A DNA stretch of 64,000 nucleotides. Source: Mesoplasma photuris ATCC 49581. Lineage in GTDB: Bacteria; Bacillota_I; Bacilli_A; Mycoplasmatales; Mycoplasmataceae. The stretch lies in contig NZ_JNJI01000002.1 in assembly GCF_000702725.1 (NCBI RefSeq), positions 62,001-126,000 of the forward strand. The letters are read 5' to 3'. Shown piece by piece: positions 21,173 to 32,308 of this stretch. A model generated the notes under the pieces. It had not been told where the DNA came from and did not search any database. It worked only from the letters and a program-made list of their open reading frames with translations. The translations under genes and the position numbers were made by a program. Numbering within the stretch: the stretch's first letter is position 1; the number at the start of each line of letters is the position of its first letter.

Positions 21173-22969
21173 ATGACAAGTACAGTAAATATTAAAAGTA
21201 AATTTGGTTCTATTTTTAAGAAAAAAGAATCAGGTTTAAATACAAAAAAATCTGGACCTAGTGGTTGATCAAACTTCTTAACAAAGTTACAAGAACTTGG
21301 TAAAGCATTACAGTTCCCGATTGCCGTTCTTCCATTCGCAGCGATTCTGAACAGATTCGGTGGATTAGGAATTACTTATACAACAGGTGCTGAAGGTGAA
21401 ATTACTAACCAAGTTGGATACTGAATTTCATTCATTATTCAAAAACCTGGTGCGGTTGTGTTTGATAACTTAGCGTTATTATTCGCATTAGGTACAGCGT
21501 TTGGTCTTTCAAAAGATCACCGTGGTGAAGTTACATTAGTAGCAGCCATTTTCTTCTTTGCTTTAATTGCCCTAACATCAGAAGGTGGATTACCACAAAT
21601 GATTTATGGTAAAGTAATGACATTTGAAACTTATGAAATGGTTGATGGAAATTATGTACCAACTGGTGAAAAACTTTCAGAGTTATTCTATGTTAAAGAA
21701 TTTGCAGATGATGGTAAAACAGTTATTGGTGGAGCTTACGTTCTTAACATTGGGGTTTTAGGAGGAATTACAGCTGGATGTATGTCAGCATTCCTATACA
21801 ACAAATATAGTGAAACTAAATTACCAGAAGCATTATCATTCTTCTCAGGTAAAAGATTCGTACCAATGATGGCATTAGTTATTGCAATTCCAATGGCATT
21901 TGCTTTTGCAATTATTTGACCATGAATTCAATTAGGATTAATGAAATTCGGTAGTGCGATTGCTGATCCTACAAATCCAGCAGTTGCAATTCCAGGAACT
22001 GCAGCTTATGCATTCTTAAACCGTTTATTATTACCATTTGGATTACACCAAATTTTAAACACATTCTTCTGATTCCAATTACCAATTGGTGGAGAATCAA
22101 TTGCACCAATAACTGGTAATCACGGTGAATTTGAATGAGTTAACGGAGATATCAACGCTTTCGCAGCAGGTATCGAAGGATCAGGATTATTCCAAGGAGG
22201 ATTCTTCCCAGTAATGATGGGGGGGGTTCCCGCAATTGCTTTAGCTATGATTTTTGCAGCTAAAAAAGAAAACAGAAAACAAGTAGCAGGATTCTTAGGA
22301 GGGGTTGCAGCGGTTTCATTTATTTCAGGTATTACTGAACCAATTGAATTCTCATTCGCATTCATCTCACCATTATTATTAATTATTCATGCTACATTGT
22401 CTGCAATCTTTGTTGCAATATCAACAGCAATGCAAATTCAAATCGGATTTGGATTCTCAGCAGGATTAATCGATTACGCTGCTTCATTTGCTCAATCATG
22501 AGGATTCGCAAATAGTGGTGGATCAATGAACATTTCTGCTAACCCATTATGAACATTAGTATTAACAGCTGGAGCTGCAGGAATTTGATTCCCAACATTC
22601 TACTACATCATTAAACTAAAAGATATTCAAACACCTGGACGTGAAAATGATTATGTAGCACCTATTGATGATACTAAAGCTGTAAAAGGTTCAGCTAAAT
22701 CAGTTAACGCAAGTGCTGATAAGTTTGAAGTAATGGCAGAAAAAATCATTGCCGCAATTGGTGAAGACAACTTCAAAAACATTGACAACTGTACAACAAG
22801 ATTAAGACTAATCTTAAAAGACAATAAGAAAATTGATGATGGTGCTATTAAAGCAGCCGGAACATTTGGTATTAAACGTCTTGGAGATGAAGGATTACAA
22901 ATTGTTGTTGGAACAAATGTACCATTTGTTGCTGATCACATGAGAAACAAAGTTAAAATTAAAAAATAA
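21173..22969 (+). CDS. PTS sugar permease, glucose/N-acetylglucosamine family, IIC-IIB fusion
   Basis: A 598-residue phosphotransferase permease that takes up and phosphorylates a sugar. An N-terminal polar tail of about 40 residues leads into the IIC membrane domain, with LGKALQFPIAVLPFAAILNR, FDNLALLFALGTAFGLSKDH, PFGLHQILNTFFWFQLP and the substrate-loop motif GITEPIEFSFAF. The C-terminal IIB domain has NIDNCTTRLRL, whose Cys carries the phosphoryl group. No IIA domain is attached, so it needs one encoded elsewhere. Glucose or GlcNAc is likely; the sequence does not decide. A run of eight G bases at 22219-22226 lies in frame in the IIC part. Confidence 0.93.
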
Positions 22970-22983
22970 CTTTTAATCATTTT

Positions 22984-23009
22984 AAACATACGCTTAGCGT
23001 ATGTTTTTC
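22984..23009 (+). terminator. PTS gene terminator
   Basis: AAACATACGC and GCGTATGTTT pair around TTA and are followed by T residues. Confidence 0.88.
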
Positions 23010-23075
23010 TTTTGTGTTGATATTGTTTAGTTATTGTGATATTTTTTATATAATTAAAATATAAAAGAGGTAAAA

Positions 23076-23285
23076 ATGAAATTAGATTTTGACAAAGAAA
23101 TAGACTATTTGTTTTTCTTTTGTAAATCATGTTGAAAATATACAAAATTTTTAAGTGATGGGAATATTGATTGAACAAAAACAAATGCTGTTTTTGTTTG
23201 TGTTGAATGTAAAAATGAACAAGCTTTTGCTGATTTGAAAGAACTGGAGGAATATTATGATCACTTAAATGATCATAATGATTAA
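23076..23285 (+). CDS. Small zinc-ribbon-like protein, unknown function
   Basis: A 69-residue protein starting MKLDFDKEIDYLFFF after an AGAGG site. Two CXXC motifs, CKSC (residues 16-19) and CVEC (near residue 42), are spaced as in a zinc ribbon. The second half is acidic and helical, ending in ELEEYYDHLNDHND. Two Trp codons are TGA. The stop is two bases before the ATG of the next gene, so both are almost certainly made together. The function is not known; a protein-binding or nucleic-acid-binding zinc module is possible. Confidence 0.75.
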
Positions 23286-23287
23286 TT

Positions 23288-24046
23288 ATGAATAATTTAA
23301 TATTAAGTAGTTTAGCTCCGGGAGTTGAAGGATGACCATGATGAGCTTTTGTGATTATTATTGTAGTTGCTTTAGTTTTGGTAATGTTTATTCCATGAAA
23401 AAAAATATACAATCGAAAAAATCGTAGATATCATCAAGAAATTAAATACAAAGAAAAATTTGTTGAAGATAAAGAAAAAGAAAACACTAAAAGATTATCT
23501 AAAGAAGATGTAGTTAAGTCTAAGAAAAAAAAGACAGATAACTTCTTTGATGCGGCATTTGGTAATTACAACACAAATGGATCTAAACAAGCTATTAAAG
23601 TAGAAACATTAATCTACGTTCAAGAAGAACCAGATTCATGTGAATTATGTCGTCCTTTTGAAAATACAGTTATTTCATTAGAGCCTTATAGTAAGAATGT
23701 AATTACAATGAATGAGGCCATTGGTAAAGGTTATCATCACGCAGGATGTAAACACGTTGATTTAGATTTCATTAATACAGTTACTATATTGCCTAAAAAT
23801 CAATGAACTGATGAAGAAAAGCAACAAAGATTTGAATTACGTTTAAAACAATATAAATTAGAAAATGAAATTAGATCTATTAAATATGAATTAGATAATT
23901 GTGCTGATAAATTAAAACGTGAAGAGTTAAAGAAAAAGCTTAAAAAATACGAAACTAAAATTGAAAAATTTTGTGAAGAAAATAATCTTGAAAGAAATGA
24001 AAAACATGAATTACCTTTCATTTCAGATTTAGAAAAATTTAATTAG
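23288..24046 (+). CDS. Membrane-anchored protein with phage minor-capsid-like Cys/His domain
   Basis: A 252-residue protein with one N-terminal helix (WAFVIIIVVALVLVMFIPW, about residues 19-37), then a Lys/Glu-rich linker. Residues of about 105-165 contain DSCELCRP and, about 35 residues later, HHAGCKHVDL. This C-x2-C plus H-x3-C-x-H pattern recalls the metal-binding end of phage minor capsid (MuF / minor capsid 2) proteins. What follows, including RFELRLKQYKLENEIRSIKY and a final CEENNLERNEK, also resembles the helical tail of those proteins. No other phage genes are nearby. It is translationally linked to the CXXC protein before it and to cutC after it. The assignment is by eye. Confidence 0.65.
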
Positions 24047-24054
24047 GAGAAAAT

Positions 24055-24723
24055 ATGAAATTAGAAGTTATAGCAGCCGATATTAAAGATATTGAATTAA
24101 TTAACAAAACAAATGCTGATAGAATTGAATTCTGTGCAGATTTACAAACTGGTGGAGGAGGTTTAACTCCAACTTATGAAGATATTAAAAAAGCTGGAGA
24201 AATTTCAAAATTACCAGTTAATGTTATGTTGAGACCAACTGATCGTGATTTTTATTACACTGAAGAAGAATTTCAATTAATGCTTAAAGATTGCGAATAT
24301 ATGGCAACAACAAAGATCAATGCAATCGTTGTAGGAATAATTACACCAGAAGGTGAAATTAATATGGAACGTATGAAAAAAATAATGGAAAAAGCTGGTA
24401 ACAAAAAAGTTACTTTCCATAAAGCATTTGATGAAGTTAAGGATCTTAAAAAAGCATTAAAAGATTTAGAAAAACTTGGAGTTGATACTGTATTAACTTC
24501 TGGTGGTGGAAACATTAATGAAAAAATCGAGGTTTTAAAAGAATTAAAAGGATATACTAATGTTACTATTTTAGCTGGTGGTGGTGTTTCTTTTGAAAAC
24601 ATCAACAAAGTAAAAGATGTTGTTGATCAAGTTCACGTAGGTACTTGTGTTCGTCAAAACAGTAATTGATTTGGTGAAGTTAATGTTGATCAAGTAAATA
24701 AAATGAAAGCGCTAGTAAAATAA
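24055..24723 (+). CDS. cutC: CutC family protein (copper homeostasis family)
   Basis: A 222-residue TIM-barrel protein of the CutC family. Typical signatures are ADRIEFCADLQTGGGLTP-like near residue 22 (here with four Gly), VMLRPTDRDFYYTEEE, VTFHKAFDEVKD, VDTVLTSGGG and TILAGGGVSFENI. The family name comes from copper tolerance in E. coli, but the biochemical role is not settled. It starts 8 bases after the stop of the phage-capsid-like gene with an AGGAG site, so it is the last gene of a three-gene unit. One Trp is TGA. Confidence 0.92.
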
Positions 24724-24728
24724 TATTT

Positions 24729-24759
24729 TGACCACCTTTATAAGAGTGGTCATTTTTTT
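24729..24759 (+). terminator. cutC terminator
   Basis: TGACCAC and GTGGTCA form a stem followed by seven T, six bases after the cutC stop. Confidence 0.88.
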
Positions 24760-24805
24760 ATTAGAACTTTTTAAGATATACTCAAATTAATAGGAGGGAA
24801 AAATC

Positions 24806-25591
24806 ATGAAAAAAAGATTTAAATTCAATAACGATTTTCAAAAGGAGTTAGTTAATAATTTTGCTAAATATTTTTCAAGTCCTTTTGAGGAATATATTGA
24901 AAGTAATTTTGATTGGATAAACGATGATATTTTAAAAATTAATAAAATTAATTCGGATTCTTATGTAGTTGTTTCACTTGGTTTAGAAAAAATAAATGTT
25001 AATCAAATAAGTAAAATTATCAGTAACCAAAATAATGTATCTTGAATTAATTTTTCAGATAATTCTAACTGTTTAAATCACGAAGTTTTAACTACTAATG
25101 GTTTTGAATTTCTTCATTCATATCAGGCGATGATTTTAAAAACGCAAAATTGAAGTCATGAAGATAGTTTAAATAATCAAAGGGTTAAAGTTGTCGAAAC
25201 AAAATCAGAAACAGATATTTTTAAAAATATCATCAATCAAACTTTTGACTTAGAAACAATTGATTTAGAAAAATACGCGCATATTAATGAATATAATTTA
25301 AGAAATAACGTTAATCACGCAATATTAATTAAAGACGATAATGATAATTATGTTGGAACGGGCAATATTTATTTCGATTCTCAATATGCCATCATCGATG
25401 ATATTTCAGTTTTAGCTTCTGCAAGAGGCAAAGGATATGCTAAGATAATCATGTTTTATTTAATTTCTTATGCCAAAAAGATCGGTAAGGAAAGTGTTTT
25501 ATTATTTGGTACAGAAGATGGAACTCCAGTTTATGAAAAGATTGGTTTTGATTTAATAGATACTTACATGGAAGTCTTTTACAAAAAATAA
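24806..25591 (+). CDS. GNAT-type acetyltransferase
   Basis: A 261-residue protein. The C-terminal 110 residues carry the acetyl-CoA fold: NYVGTGNIYFDSQYAIIDDI, then ISVLASARGKGYAKIIMFYL (the R/Q-x-x-G-x-G/A loop), and GTEDGTPVYEKIGFDLIDTY. The N-terminal half is unrelated to known motifs. The substrate is unknown. AGGAGGG lies upstream of the ATG. It uses TGG for Trp in FDWINDD, one of only two TGG codons I saw in real genes here, along with TGA elsewhere in the gene. Confidence 0.85.
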
Positions 25592-25600
25592 ATTCATATA

Positions 25601-25642
25601 AAAAACTAGAATGACTCTAATTGATAGTCATTCTAGTTTTTT
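25601..25642. terminator. Bidirectional terminator between the acetyltransferase and fur
   Basis: A sixteen-pair inverted repeat (AAAAACTAGAATGACT and its complement, nine-base loop) has A and T flanks that serve both converging genes. Confidence 0.9.
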
Positions 25643-26093
25643 ATTTACATTTTTCACATAAACCATGTGCTTCGATTTTAAAGTGTTCTAGTTTTACATT
25701 ATGCATTTCAGCCAAATCAGCAATTTCAGAAAAAATATATTTTTCCAAACAAGCATCTTCGATATGTTTTACATCACCACATTGATCACATTTTAAATGA
25801 AATGATTTATCTGTTGCTAATTCATAAGAAATAGTTTTTCCATTAAATGTATTAGCAAACAAAATGTGATTTTCTAAAAGTAAATCTAATGTATTGTAAA
25901 CACTTGTAATGTTAACACCTTTAAACATTGGCTCAAGTTCTTTAATAATATCTTGAGTAGTTAAGTGGTCATTACTTGTCATAATAATTTTAATAATAGC
26001 TCTTCTAATATCTGTAATACGGATATTTTTGTTTTTTAGACGTTCAATTATTTGATTATATTTTTTTTGCTGATTTTTAGTTAAATCTAACAT
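25641..26093 (-). CDS. Fur/PerR family metal-dependent repressor
   Basis: A 150-residue regulator with a winged-helix DNA-binding half: IRITDIRRAIIKIIM, DHLTTQDIIKEL and VNITSVYNTLDLLLENHIL. The dimerisation half has FHLKCDQCGDVKHIED and a C-terminal CEKC, the structural zinc site made of two CXXC pairs. Members sense iron, zinc, manganese or peroxide; which one cannot be told here. The start is one base after the acpP stop, with AAAGGAT inside acpP as ribosome site, so the two genes are one unit. Confidence 0.92.
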   Translation of the reverse strand: MLDLTKNQQKKYNQIIERLKNKNIRITDIRRAIIKIIMTSNDHLTTQDIIKELEPMFKGVNITSVYNTLDLLLENHILFANTFNGKTISYELATDKSFHLKCDQCGDVKHIEDACLEKYIFSEIADLAEMHNVKLEHFKIEAHGLCEKCK

Positions 26094-26094
26094 A

Positions 26095-26322
26095 TTATCC
26101 TTTTTGTAATTCTTCTACAATTAAAACTAAGTCTTTAATTGTATTAATTTCACTTAATTTTGAATCAGGAACCAAAATATTTAATTTCTCTTCTAAAACA
26201 ATGATCATATCCATTAAGTCTAATGAATCAATTCCCATATCTGCAAATTTAGATCCGCTATTTAAAGTACCTTTAGCACCCTTGTTTTTTAATTCTTTTA
26301 TAATTTCTTCATTTATATTCAT
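26095..26322 (-). CDS. acpP: Acyl carrier protein
   Basis: A 75-residue ACP. The phosphopantetheine serine is in MGIDSLDLMDMI (near residue 36), with acidic helix 2 following. The ATG at 26322 is chosen, with GGTGAT upstream; GTG and TTG starts lie three and four codons earlier. Mollicutes usually lack fatty-acid synthesis, so ACP probably serves acyl transfer in phospholipid synthesis with imported fatty acids (inference). It is the first gene of the acpP-fur unit. Confidence 0.93.
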   Translation of the reverse strand: MNINEEIIKELKNKGAKGTLNSGSKFADMGIDSLDLMDMIIVLEEKLNILVPDSKLSEINTIKDLVLIVEELQKG

Positions 26323-26338
26323 ATTTATCACCAAATAA

Positions 26339-26347
26339 ATTATAGCA
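26339..26347 (-). promoter_or_regulatory. Extended -10 promoter of acpP-fur
   Basis: TGCTATAAT on the minus strand is a TGn-extended -10 box, 17 bases before the acpP ATG. No good -35 box is seen, as is common with extended -10 promoters. It overlaps the 3' end of the upstream gene region. Confidence 0.6.
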
Positions 26348-26359
26348 TATTTATAATTT

Positions 26360-26680
26360 TTATAAATAGTTAAAACTGTAGACTCAATTATAAGAAATTT
26401 GTTTATATTTAAAATTTAATTTGACACTTTTATCTTTTTGAGATTTTATATTTATATATTCTGGTTTAGCTGAAGTATTATTTAAAACTTCATAAATAAA
26501 TCTGTTGTGATTAATAGTTTCTTTATCAATTGTTGAAATGTATTGACCCACTTCAATTTTTGGTTGTATGATTCCTCCATTAAATATACCAATAATTTTG
26601 TACCAATTAAGCACAAACATTGTTACAAATGTTGCAACAACAATTATAGATAAAATTAATTCAATTTTATTTCTCTTCAT
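26360..26680 (-). CDS. Single-pass membrane protein, unknown
   Basis: A 106-residue protein. It begins MKRNKIELILSIIVVATFVT, a signal-anchor helix with a positive N-terminus, and then a polar outside domain rich in Asn, Lys and Ile ending WVYSFNYL. No lipobox Cys is present. The start overlaps the end of the previous gene by 14 bases, with AAGGAA as ribosome site. It uses TGG in VLNWYKIIG and TGA for the final Trp. I do not recognise a family. It may work with the preceding gene product at the membrane. Confidence 0.7.
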
Positions 26681-27713
26681 AAATTGCAAGTTCCTTGATC
26701 AAACTTTCTTTTTCATTATTTAAAGCAAGTTTATTATAAAAAGCAGTTGGTAATTTATATTTTTGATTTTTTGAGTATTTATCATTTCTATAATCATGGC
26801 TTATAGTCGCAAATTTGGCGTTTTTAACGGGTATATCGATGATTTGTTCATTATTATTAATATCTACACTAATTCTGATAGATTGTTGATTTAAATAAGG
26901 ATTTAACTGTAATCCTTTAATTTTAGAATTAACAATCTTTTTGTCAACCATCTCTGAGAAGTTATTCACATACATCTCATAGCCTCGAGTGCTTTTTAAT
27001 AATTCTAAACTAGGATTAACTTTATAAAAATGTCCTGAAGATTCAGCTCCATAAATTTTTATATCGTCAGTTAGTCAATCATAATTAATCAATTTATTTT
27101 CTAAATTCGATATTTCATTTTGAACTAAACTATTATTAATAATGTCATCGTTTATTCGTTTGAAGGTTTCTGAGATATATCCCAAATTAGTAACTCGTTG
27201 TTCTACATTTAATTGGTTAATATTGTTTATTTTTTGAACTGAATTAATAATTGTTTTTGTATCGAAATCATCATTATAAAATATACTCATTTCCTCAGGA
27301 TTAATATTTATATTAATTTCTCCTTTAAATTTATGTTTAATTTCATTTAAATCATATGAATAATTATATAAAAACTTTAATTGGTCATTTTTGACTAAAT
27401 TTTCTGAGATTTCAAAAACGAAAAATTCTTTGTCTTCGATATTTGTTTTGTAAAAATACTCCTTTGATATTTTATTTACTGGTTTAATTGTTTCTAAATT
27501 TTTATTTTTGCACAACAACTTTAGATCGAAATTCTTTAGAGATTCTTCTTCATCTCCAAATTCATATTGTTTAGGAAGTTTTAAAGCAAAAAATAATTTA
27601 TAGTATTTTTTATCCTCATATTTATACTTGTTATTAACATAGACAACTTGAGGAATTAGCAAGTTATTTTCGCTTGTAATATTTTGTTTTATTTTTATTT
27701 CATTGTTTATCAT
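26667..27713 (-). CDS. Hypothetical protein, unknown
   Basis: A 348-residue protein rich in Asn, Lys, Ile and Glu, without a signal peptide or clear membrane helix. It starts MINNEIKIKQNITSENN; no strong ribosome site is visible. Beta-rich stretches in the first half (KYYKLFFALKLPKQYEFGD) are followed by a central helical region. One TGA Trp occurs in NYDWLTDDI. It lies right behind the tRNA-His terminator and overlaps the downstream membrane-protein gene, so the two form a pair of unknown function. The high Asn/Lys content suggests relaxed composition. Confidence 0.7.
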
Positions 27714-27734
27714 ATTAGGTATTAGATTAAAAAT

Positions 27735-27757
27735 AAAAAAATAGACCTAAGTCTATT
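27735..27757 (-). terminator. tRNA-His terminator
   Basis: AATAGAC and GTCTATT pair around CTAA, followed on the minus strand by U residues. It stands between tRNA-His and the hypothetical gene. Confidence 0.75.
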
Positions 27758-27770
27758 CTAATTTTTAAAA

Positions 27771-27847
27771 TGGGGCGTCGAACGGGAATTGAACCCGCGA
27801 ATGCTAGAGCCACAACCTAGTGTGTTAACCACTTCACCACCGACGCC
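27771..27847 (-). tRNA. trnH-GUG: tRNA-His(GUG)
   Basis: Anticodon GTG lies in the loop TTGTGGC within the stem CTAGG/TCTAG region. The gene encodes the extra G at position -1, which pairs with C73 as required for histidyl-tRNA synthetase, and ends with encoded CCA. The T arm GGGTTCAATTCCC is intact. Confidence 0.96.
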
Positions 27848-27872
27848 ATTTATGTTGCTTAACAACATATTA

Positions 27873-27902
27873 ATTATACTTATTTTTGTAATGATTTGTC
27901 AA
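27873..27902 (-). promoter_or_regulatory. tRNA-His promoter
   Basis: Perfect TTGACA (27897-27902) and TATAAT (27873-27878) boxes are separated by 18 bases. A small TGTTG/CAACA hairpin (27853-27867) lies in the tRNA 5' leader. Confidence 0.85.
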
Positions 27903-27915
27903 ATAAATTTGATAA

Positions 27916-27942
27916 AGAAAAACAAACATAAAATGTTTGTTT
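27916..27942 (-). terminator. Terminator of the nrnA-ABC transporter operon
   Basis: The ten-pair stem AAACAAACAT/ATGTTTGTTT is followed on the minus strand by U residues, downstream of the last permease gene. Confidence 0.85.
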
Positions 27943-27958
27943 TAAATAATTAGTTATT

Positions 27959-29404
27959 TTATTCTTTTGCTCCAGAATCTTTTGTAATTCCTTTAACCAA
28001 GTATTTTTTAGTTAATAAGAATAATACAAACATCGGAACGATAGCAATAATTGAACCCGCCATTTTCAAGTTTTGAGGGTCTGCTAAATCAGCTTGTTTT
28101 CAAATTGAAGTAGGATCTGAACTTGATTCCATGATTTGTCATAATAACATTGGTAATGTCATTCATTCTGAATCTGGTTTTAACACCATTGTTGGTCATA
28201 ATACAGAGTTTCATGAAGCAATAAATGCCATTAATCCCGCTGTAAAGATAGTTGATCTAATTAAAGGCATAGCAACTTTTCAGAAGAATTTGAATGTTGA
28301 TACTCCATCAACTTTAGCAGCGGCCTTAATTGATCCATTGACACCATCAAATGCATTCTTGAACATAAAGATCGTGAATGCATTACCAATAAATGGTACG
28401 AATAGGGCAAATAATGTATTGGTAATTTGAATTTGTGTTGAGAAGATATATTGACCAATTAATAACGCTTCTCCTGGCAACATCATCGTTGCTAGGATAA
28501 CTATAATCAATAGTTCTTTTCCCCTTGAATTATAGTGTGATAATCCAAATCCAGCAACTAGTGAAACTGAAATTTGAGTAATTGTTGAAATAACAGCAAT
28601 CAGGAATGAGTTACCAATATATCTTGTAACATCAATTTTTACATCTGGATTATTGAATAAGAATTCATAAGCGTCTGTTACTCATTCAGTTGGTCAAATT
28701 GGTAGTGTACCTTTAATACCATCGCTTATTTCTGCATTTGATCTAAATGATATTGATAACATTCAGTAAAATGGAAATACAACGATCAACACCATGAACA
28801 TTAAGAATAATGCTCTAACAGCTGTCATAGCAAGAAATTTAGATCTAGTTTCACCAGCCATTGATACAGTGAATATTTTTTTCTTATTTACATAATGGTT
28901 ATATGTAAAATTAGAAAATCAATAATTGAAGCTTCTAAATTTGAATCCAATTTTATTAAATGTTTGAATTGATAACATATAAAACTTATTATTAGAAGCA
29001 TCATTCATTTGATCTAAATATTGAATATCCAATGCTTGTTTTGCTTCGAATAATTCATGTTTTAAAGAACCACGTTCATGCTTTGAAAATGATTTTCATA
29101 TTTTTTTTCTAAAATCACGAGAAGTAGATTTTAAAGATCTTAAATAAGTTTTTCTAATTTCAGAAAAGGAATCATTTTTATCTTTAATTTTAGAAAGAGT
29201 AATTGATATTCCTAAACCGATTAAAAGCAATAGTCCAGCTATCAAACCAATGATTCATAAATTTTCATTAAACATGAAAATTAATAATGATGAAAGAATT
29301 ACTAAGTTAGCACCAACAAGTAATACTAATGCTCATAAAATAGTTCTTCATTTTTTTCCTTCTTTGATAAAAACAGAAGGATTGTTATTTTTATTATTTG
29401 ACAT
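27959..29404 (-). CDS. Carbohydrate-type ABC permease (second subunit, N-terminally extended)
   Basis: A 481-residue inner subunit of the MalG/UgpE type. The C-terminal 280 residues form the normal permease: MALTAVRA-like start with FPFYWMLSISF, a large helix bundle, and the ATPase-contact EAA loop AAAKVDGVSTFKFFWKVAMP. It ends LTKKYLVKGITKDSGAKE. About 200 extra residues at the N-terminus contain two predicted helices (WALVLLVGANLVILSSLLIF and IIGLIAGLLLLIGLGISITL) and a charged segment rich in Lys, Ser and Glu. Normal members have about 275-300 residues. AGGAGG precedes the ATG. It is the last gene of the operon. Confidence 0.9.
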
Positions 29405-29413
29405 TTTATCCTC

Positions 29414-30390
29414 CTATTTATATCTTCTTGATAAGTATTTAGTTGCAATCCTTGAAAGAATTGTTACACCTAAAATAATTGCTAACAGAATTATTGAAGC
29501 GGCTCCTGATTTTTGATATGAAACCGCACCAAGACTTGCACCAGTTGTTCTTTCATAAATTCAGAACACAATTGTTTGTGCATTAACTGCTTCAGCTGCA
29601 GCTTCAGTTGGGAACAGTCCTAAAGGCATAGCTTTAAATGATAAAATAATTCCCATTGTTGTTAGATAAATAATCATCGGCATGATCTGAGGAATACTTA
29701 CTCTTCAGAATTGTTTTCATTTTTTCATACCATCAATCGATGCTGCTGCATAATATTGAGGATTAACTCTCATGAATGCCGCTGTTAACATAACAATATT
29801 AAATGGTAATGCTCTTCAGATACCAAAGATTAATAATACTCAAATGGCTGTATTAGAGTTTGTCATTCATTGAACTGGATCTAAACCAAGACTAGTTAAT
29901 AATTGGTTTAATAAACCACCTGGATTTGAATCGAAAATGAATGCAAACGCCATCGCAATCGCCATCGCTGATGTTACATATGGTAAGAAGAATACCCCTT
30001 GTAGGAAAGAAAATATTCTTTTATTCAAAACTGTTGATAATGCTTTGGCAACTCCGATTGAAATGATCATACCAACCGGAAGTACAACCGCAACATATAG
30101 TAATGAATTTTTTAAAGCAACTTGGAAGGTTGGATCTGCAAGTGTTGCTTGGAATGCTTTTATTGAAAATTCTCAATCAAATAAGAACATTGGAGAACCG
30201 TTGAATCCATTTTTAAATACAATAAATGCTGCAAAGAATATGAACATTGCTAAAAAGGCAAATGCTGGTGTTACTCAGATTAATTGTAAGAAAAAGCTAT
30301 CGTGTTTTTTATTTGTTTTACGAGTTTTCTTTTGTTGGTTTTTTCAACGAATATCAAAACCATTACTTTCTTTAATTTTTACAGCACTCA

Positions 30391-30391
<1 letters not shown>
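29414..30391 (-). CDS. Carbohydrate-type ABC permease (first subunit)
   Basis: A 325-residue MalF/UgpA-type permease subunit with about six helices. It contains LQLIWVTPAFAFLAMFIFFA, SLLYVAVVLPVGMIISIGVA, and the EAA loop AAASIDGMKKWKQFWRVSIP. It ends SRIATKYLSRRYK. The ATG overlaps the stop of the ATPase gene (TAATG), and the second permease follows 9 bases after its stop. The pairing of two dissimilar permeases with a UgpC/MsmK-like ATPase marks a carbohydrate or polyol-phosphate importer. Confidence 0.92.
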
Positions 30392-32307
<1,916 letters not shown>

Positions 32308-32308
32308 A

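Noticed and set aside
23288-24046. Prophage remnant
   Set aside because: No other phage-like gene, integrase, attachment repeat or tRNA insertion scar is nearby, and the gene has a membrane anchor and sits in a compact host operon.
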